A stretch of 49,988 nt of DNA. Origin: Spartobacteria bacterium. GTDB lineage: Bacteria; Verrucomicrobiota; Kiritimatiellia; RZYC01. The DNA is taken from positions 1-49,988 of the forward strand of contig RZZM01000003.1 in the NCBI GenBank assembly GCA_009929845.1, given 5' to 3'. The translations under genes and the position numbers were made by a program. The notes beneath the pieces are model-generated. The model worked only from the letters and a program-made list of their open reading frames with translations. It was not told where the DNA came from and ran no database searches. Each line of letters opens with the position of its first letter. The stretch's first letter is position 1. Positions 48,951 through 49,988 of this stretch are shown here, piece after piece.

Positions 48951-49103
48951 TTACTTAATCTCGCGATGAACAGTATGCTCCCGATCAAAGCGGCAGTACT
49001 TCTTCTTCTCAATGCGGTCTGGTGTGAGGCGCTTGTCTTTCGTGGTCGTATAATTGCGCCTCTTACACTTCTGGCATGCTAGCGTTATAATTTCTCTCGG
49101 CAT
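48951..49103 (-). CDS. rpmG: 50S ribosomal protein L33 (not in ORF track)
   Basis: Read directly: 50 aa, [25 protein letters not shown]...[17 protein letters not shown]. Usual L33 length and position (tuf-rpmG-tRNA-Trp-secE). The first zinc pair CQKC is kept but the second is reduced to CRFD, so only three cysteines remain. Start ATG 49103 has no strong Shine-Dalgarno; the leader has the hairpin CGTCCCG-AGGC-CGGGACG (49124-49141). Confidence 0.94.
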   Translation of the reverse strand: MPREIITLACQKCKRRNYTTTKDKRLTPDRIEKKKYCRFDREHTVHREIK

Positions 49104-49123
49104 GGTTACACCCGGACTTCTTC

Positions 49124-49141
49124 CGTCCCGGCCTCGGGACG
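49124..49141 (-). other. Hairpin in the rpmG leader
   Basis: CGTCCCG-AGGC-CGGGACG on the minus strand, 7-bp perfect stem with a 4-nt loop and no T-run. It lies between the tuf terminator and rpmG, about 20 nt before the ATG. Possibly an mRNA 5'-end stabiliser or processing site. Confidence 0.5.
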
Positions 49142-49144
49142 CGC

Positions 49145-49184
49145 GAAAAACCGGAAGGCCCGCGCTCCGCGCGGGCCCCTCCGT
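49145..49184 (-). terminator. Intrinsic terminator after tuf
   Basis: Minus strand GGCCCGCGC-GGA-GCGCGGGCC, 9-bp GC-rich stem, extended outward by CGGA/TCCG pairing and followed by GTTTTT. A strong rho-independent terminator directly after tuf. rpmG and the genes beyond must use readthrough or another promoter. Confidence 0.85.
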
Positions 49185-49193
49185 GAAATTTCA

Positions 49194-49988
49194 CTATTCA
49201 ATAATTTCAGTTACCCGACCGGCGCCCACAGTGCGGCCACCTTCGCGGATGGCGAAACGCATGTGCGCTTCCATGGCGATCGGCGTGATCAACGTTACAT
49301 TCATCGTGACGTTGTCACCCGGCATAACCATCTCAACGCCTTCCGGCAGTACGATGTCGCCCGTCACGTCCGTCGTGCGGAAGTAAAACTGGGGACGGTA
49401 GCCTTTGAAGAAGGGCGTGTGACGGCCACCTTCCTCTTTGCTCAGGACGTATACTTCACCCATGAATTTGGTGTGCGGGGTGATCGAGCCCGGCTTGGCC
49501 AACACCTGGCCGCGCTCCACTTCGTCCTTCTTGACGCCGCGCAGCAGACAACCCACGTTGTCGCCGGCGCGACCTTCATCCAACAGCTTGCGGAACATCT
49601 CGACACCCGTGCAGGTAGTCTTGACGGTGTCGCGCAACCCGACAATGGCGACTTCTTCGCCCACTTTGACAACGCCACGCTCGATACGACCGGTAACCAC
49701 CGTGCCACGACCTTCAATGGAGAAGACGTCTTCGATGGGCATCAGGAACGGCTGATCAATCGGACGGGCCGGCTCTTCCACAAAGCTGTCCAGCGCTTCC
49801 ATCAGCTCCTGGATGCATTTGGCCGCTTCGCCACTCGGGTCTTCCGTCGCTTTCAACGCGGAACCGCGAATGATCGGCGTGTCGTCGCCCGGAAATTCAT
49901 ACTTGCTCAACAGCTCGCGAACTTCCAGTTCCACGAGGTCCAGCAGTTCCGGATCGTCAACCGTGTCTACTTTATTAAGGAAAACAAC
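49194..49988 (-). CDS. tuf: Elongation factor Tu, C-terminal two thirds (5' end outside window)
   Basis: 264 codons visible, running off the right edge; the ORF track's internal 'M' is a GTG inside the gene. Starts with [12 protein letters not shown] (G4 NKVD), then [14 protein letters not shown] (G5 SAL), domain 2 ([66 protein letters not shown]) and domain 3 ending [21 protein letters not shown]. Delivers aminoacyl-tRNA to the ribosome. A GTGAAATTTCAC palindrome overlaps the stop. Confidence 0.98.
   Translation of the reverse strand, partial: VVFLNKVDTVDDPELLDLVELEVRELLSKYEFPGDDTPIIRGSALKATEDPSGEAAKCIQELMEALDSFVEEPARPIDQPFLMPIEDVFSIEGRGTVVTGRIERGVVKVGEEVAIVGLRDTVKTTCTGVEMFRKLLDEGRAGDNVGCLLRGVKKDEVERGQVLAKPGSITPHTKFMGEVYVLSKEEGGRHTPFFKGYRPQFYFRTTDVTGDIVLPEGVEMVMPGDNVTMNVTLITPIAMEAHMRFAIREGGRTVGAGRVTEIIE

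Overview
This window reads as chromosomal DNA of a Gram-negative-type bacterium of the PVC superphylum. Kiritimatiellota or a close Verrucomicrobia/Lentisphaerae relative is the best guess. That is an inference from the style of the exported proteins (multi-module parallel beta-helix, DTDGDG calcium motifs, a C-terminal 'W..S....Y.I...L...FR' module) and from the L2 signature DHPMGGGEG. Almost every gene lies on the minus strand, so transcription runs from high to low coordinates. Most plus-strand ORFs in the track are antisense shadows.

Right part (about 49988 down to 19943): one nearly uninterrupted information-processing supercluster. In transcription order it is tuf (5' end outside the window), terminator, rpmG, tRNA-Trp(CCA), secE, nusG, rplK, rplA, rplJ, rplL, rpoB, rpoC, rpsL, rpsG, fusA, then the S10 set (rpsJ, rplC, rplD, rplW, rplB, rpsS, rplV, rpsC, rplP, rpmC, rpsQ), the spc set (rplN, rplX, rplE, rpsN, rpsH, rplF, rplR, rpsE, rplO, secY, adk, infA, rpmJ) and the alpha set (rpsM, rpsK, rpsD, rpoA, rplQ), closed by a clear intrinsic terminator. 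The beta, str, S10, spc and alpha operons are therefore head to tail. Two small genes absent from the ORF track, rpmJ and rpmG, were read directly. rpmD (L30) and map are missing from their usual slots. S11 carries a repeat-built acidic N-terminal extension of about 115 residues, L7/L12 and EF-G have shorter extensions, and the rpsS-rplV junction contains an unexpected 257-nt structured, AT-rich gap.

Middle part (about 19840 to 12785): typA (BipA), then an SOS-type cassette made of a LexA/UmuD-like S24 repressor-peptidase and a Y-family DNA polymerase. It has a good promoter whose 17-bp spacer contains a perfect GAAC-N4-GTTC LexA box. An unrecognised 423-436 aa protein follows, then a CsgG-like secreted protein with a PEGA domain and a DUF456 membrane protein, probably one operon.

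Left part (12327 to 1): a giant exported 3819-aa protein built from eight diverged modules of about 450-500 residues, each a beta-helix followed by an Ig-like domain. It ends in a calcium-motif segment and a small C-terminal domain. A 107-aa lipoprotein downstream seems to share that C-terminal domain. Four bases after its stop begins a degenerate CCACCTAA satellite (364-476). The first 363 bases hold nothing I can assign.

The most unusual features are the S11 extension, the structured gap in the S10 operon, the LexA-box-controlled repressor/polymerase cassette with its unknown neighbour, and the giant modular surface protein with its satellite lipoprotein.
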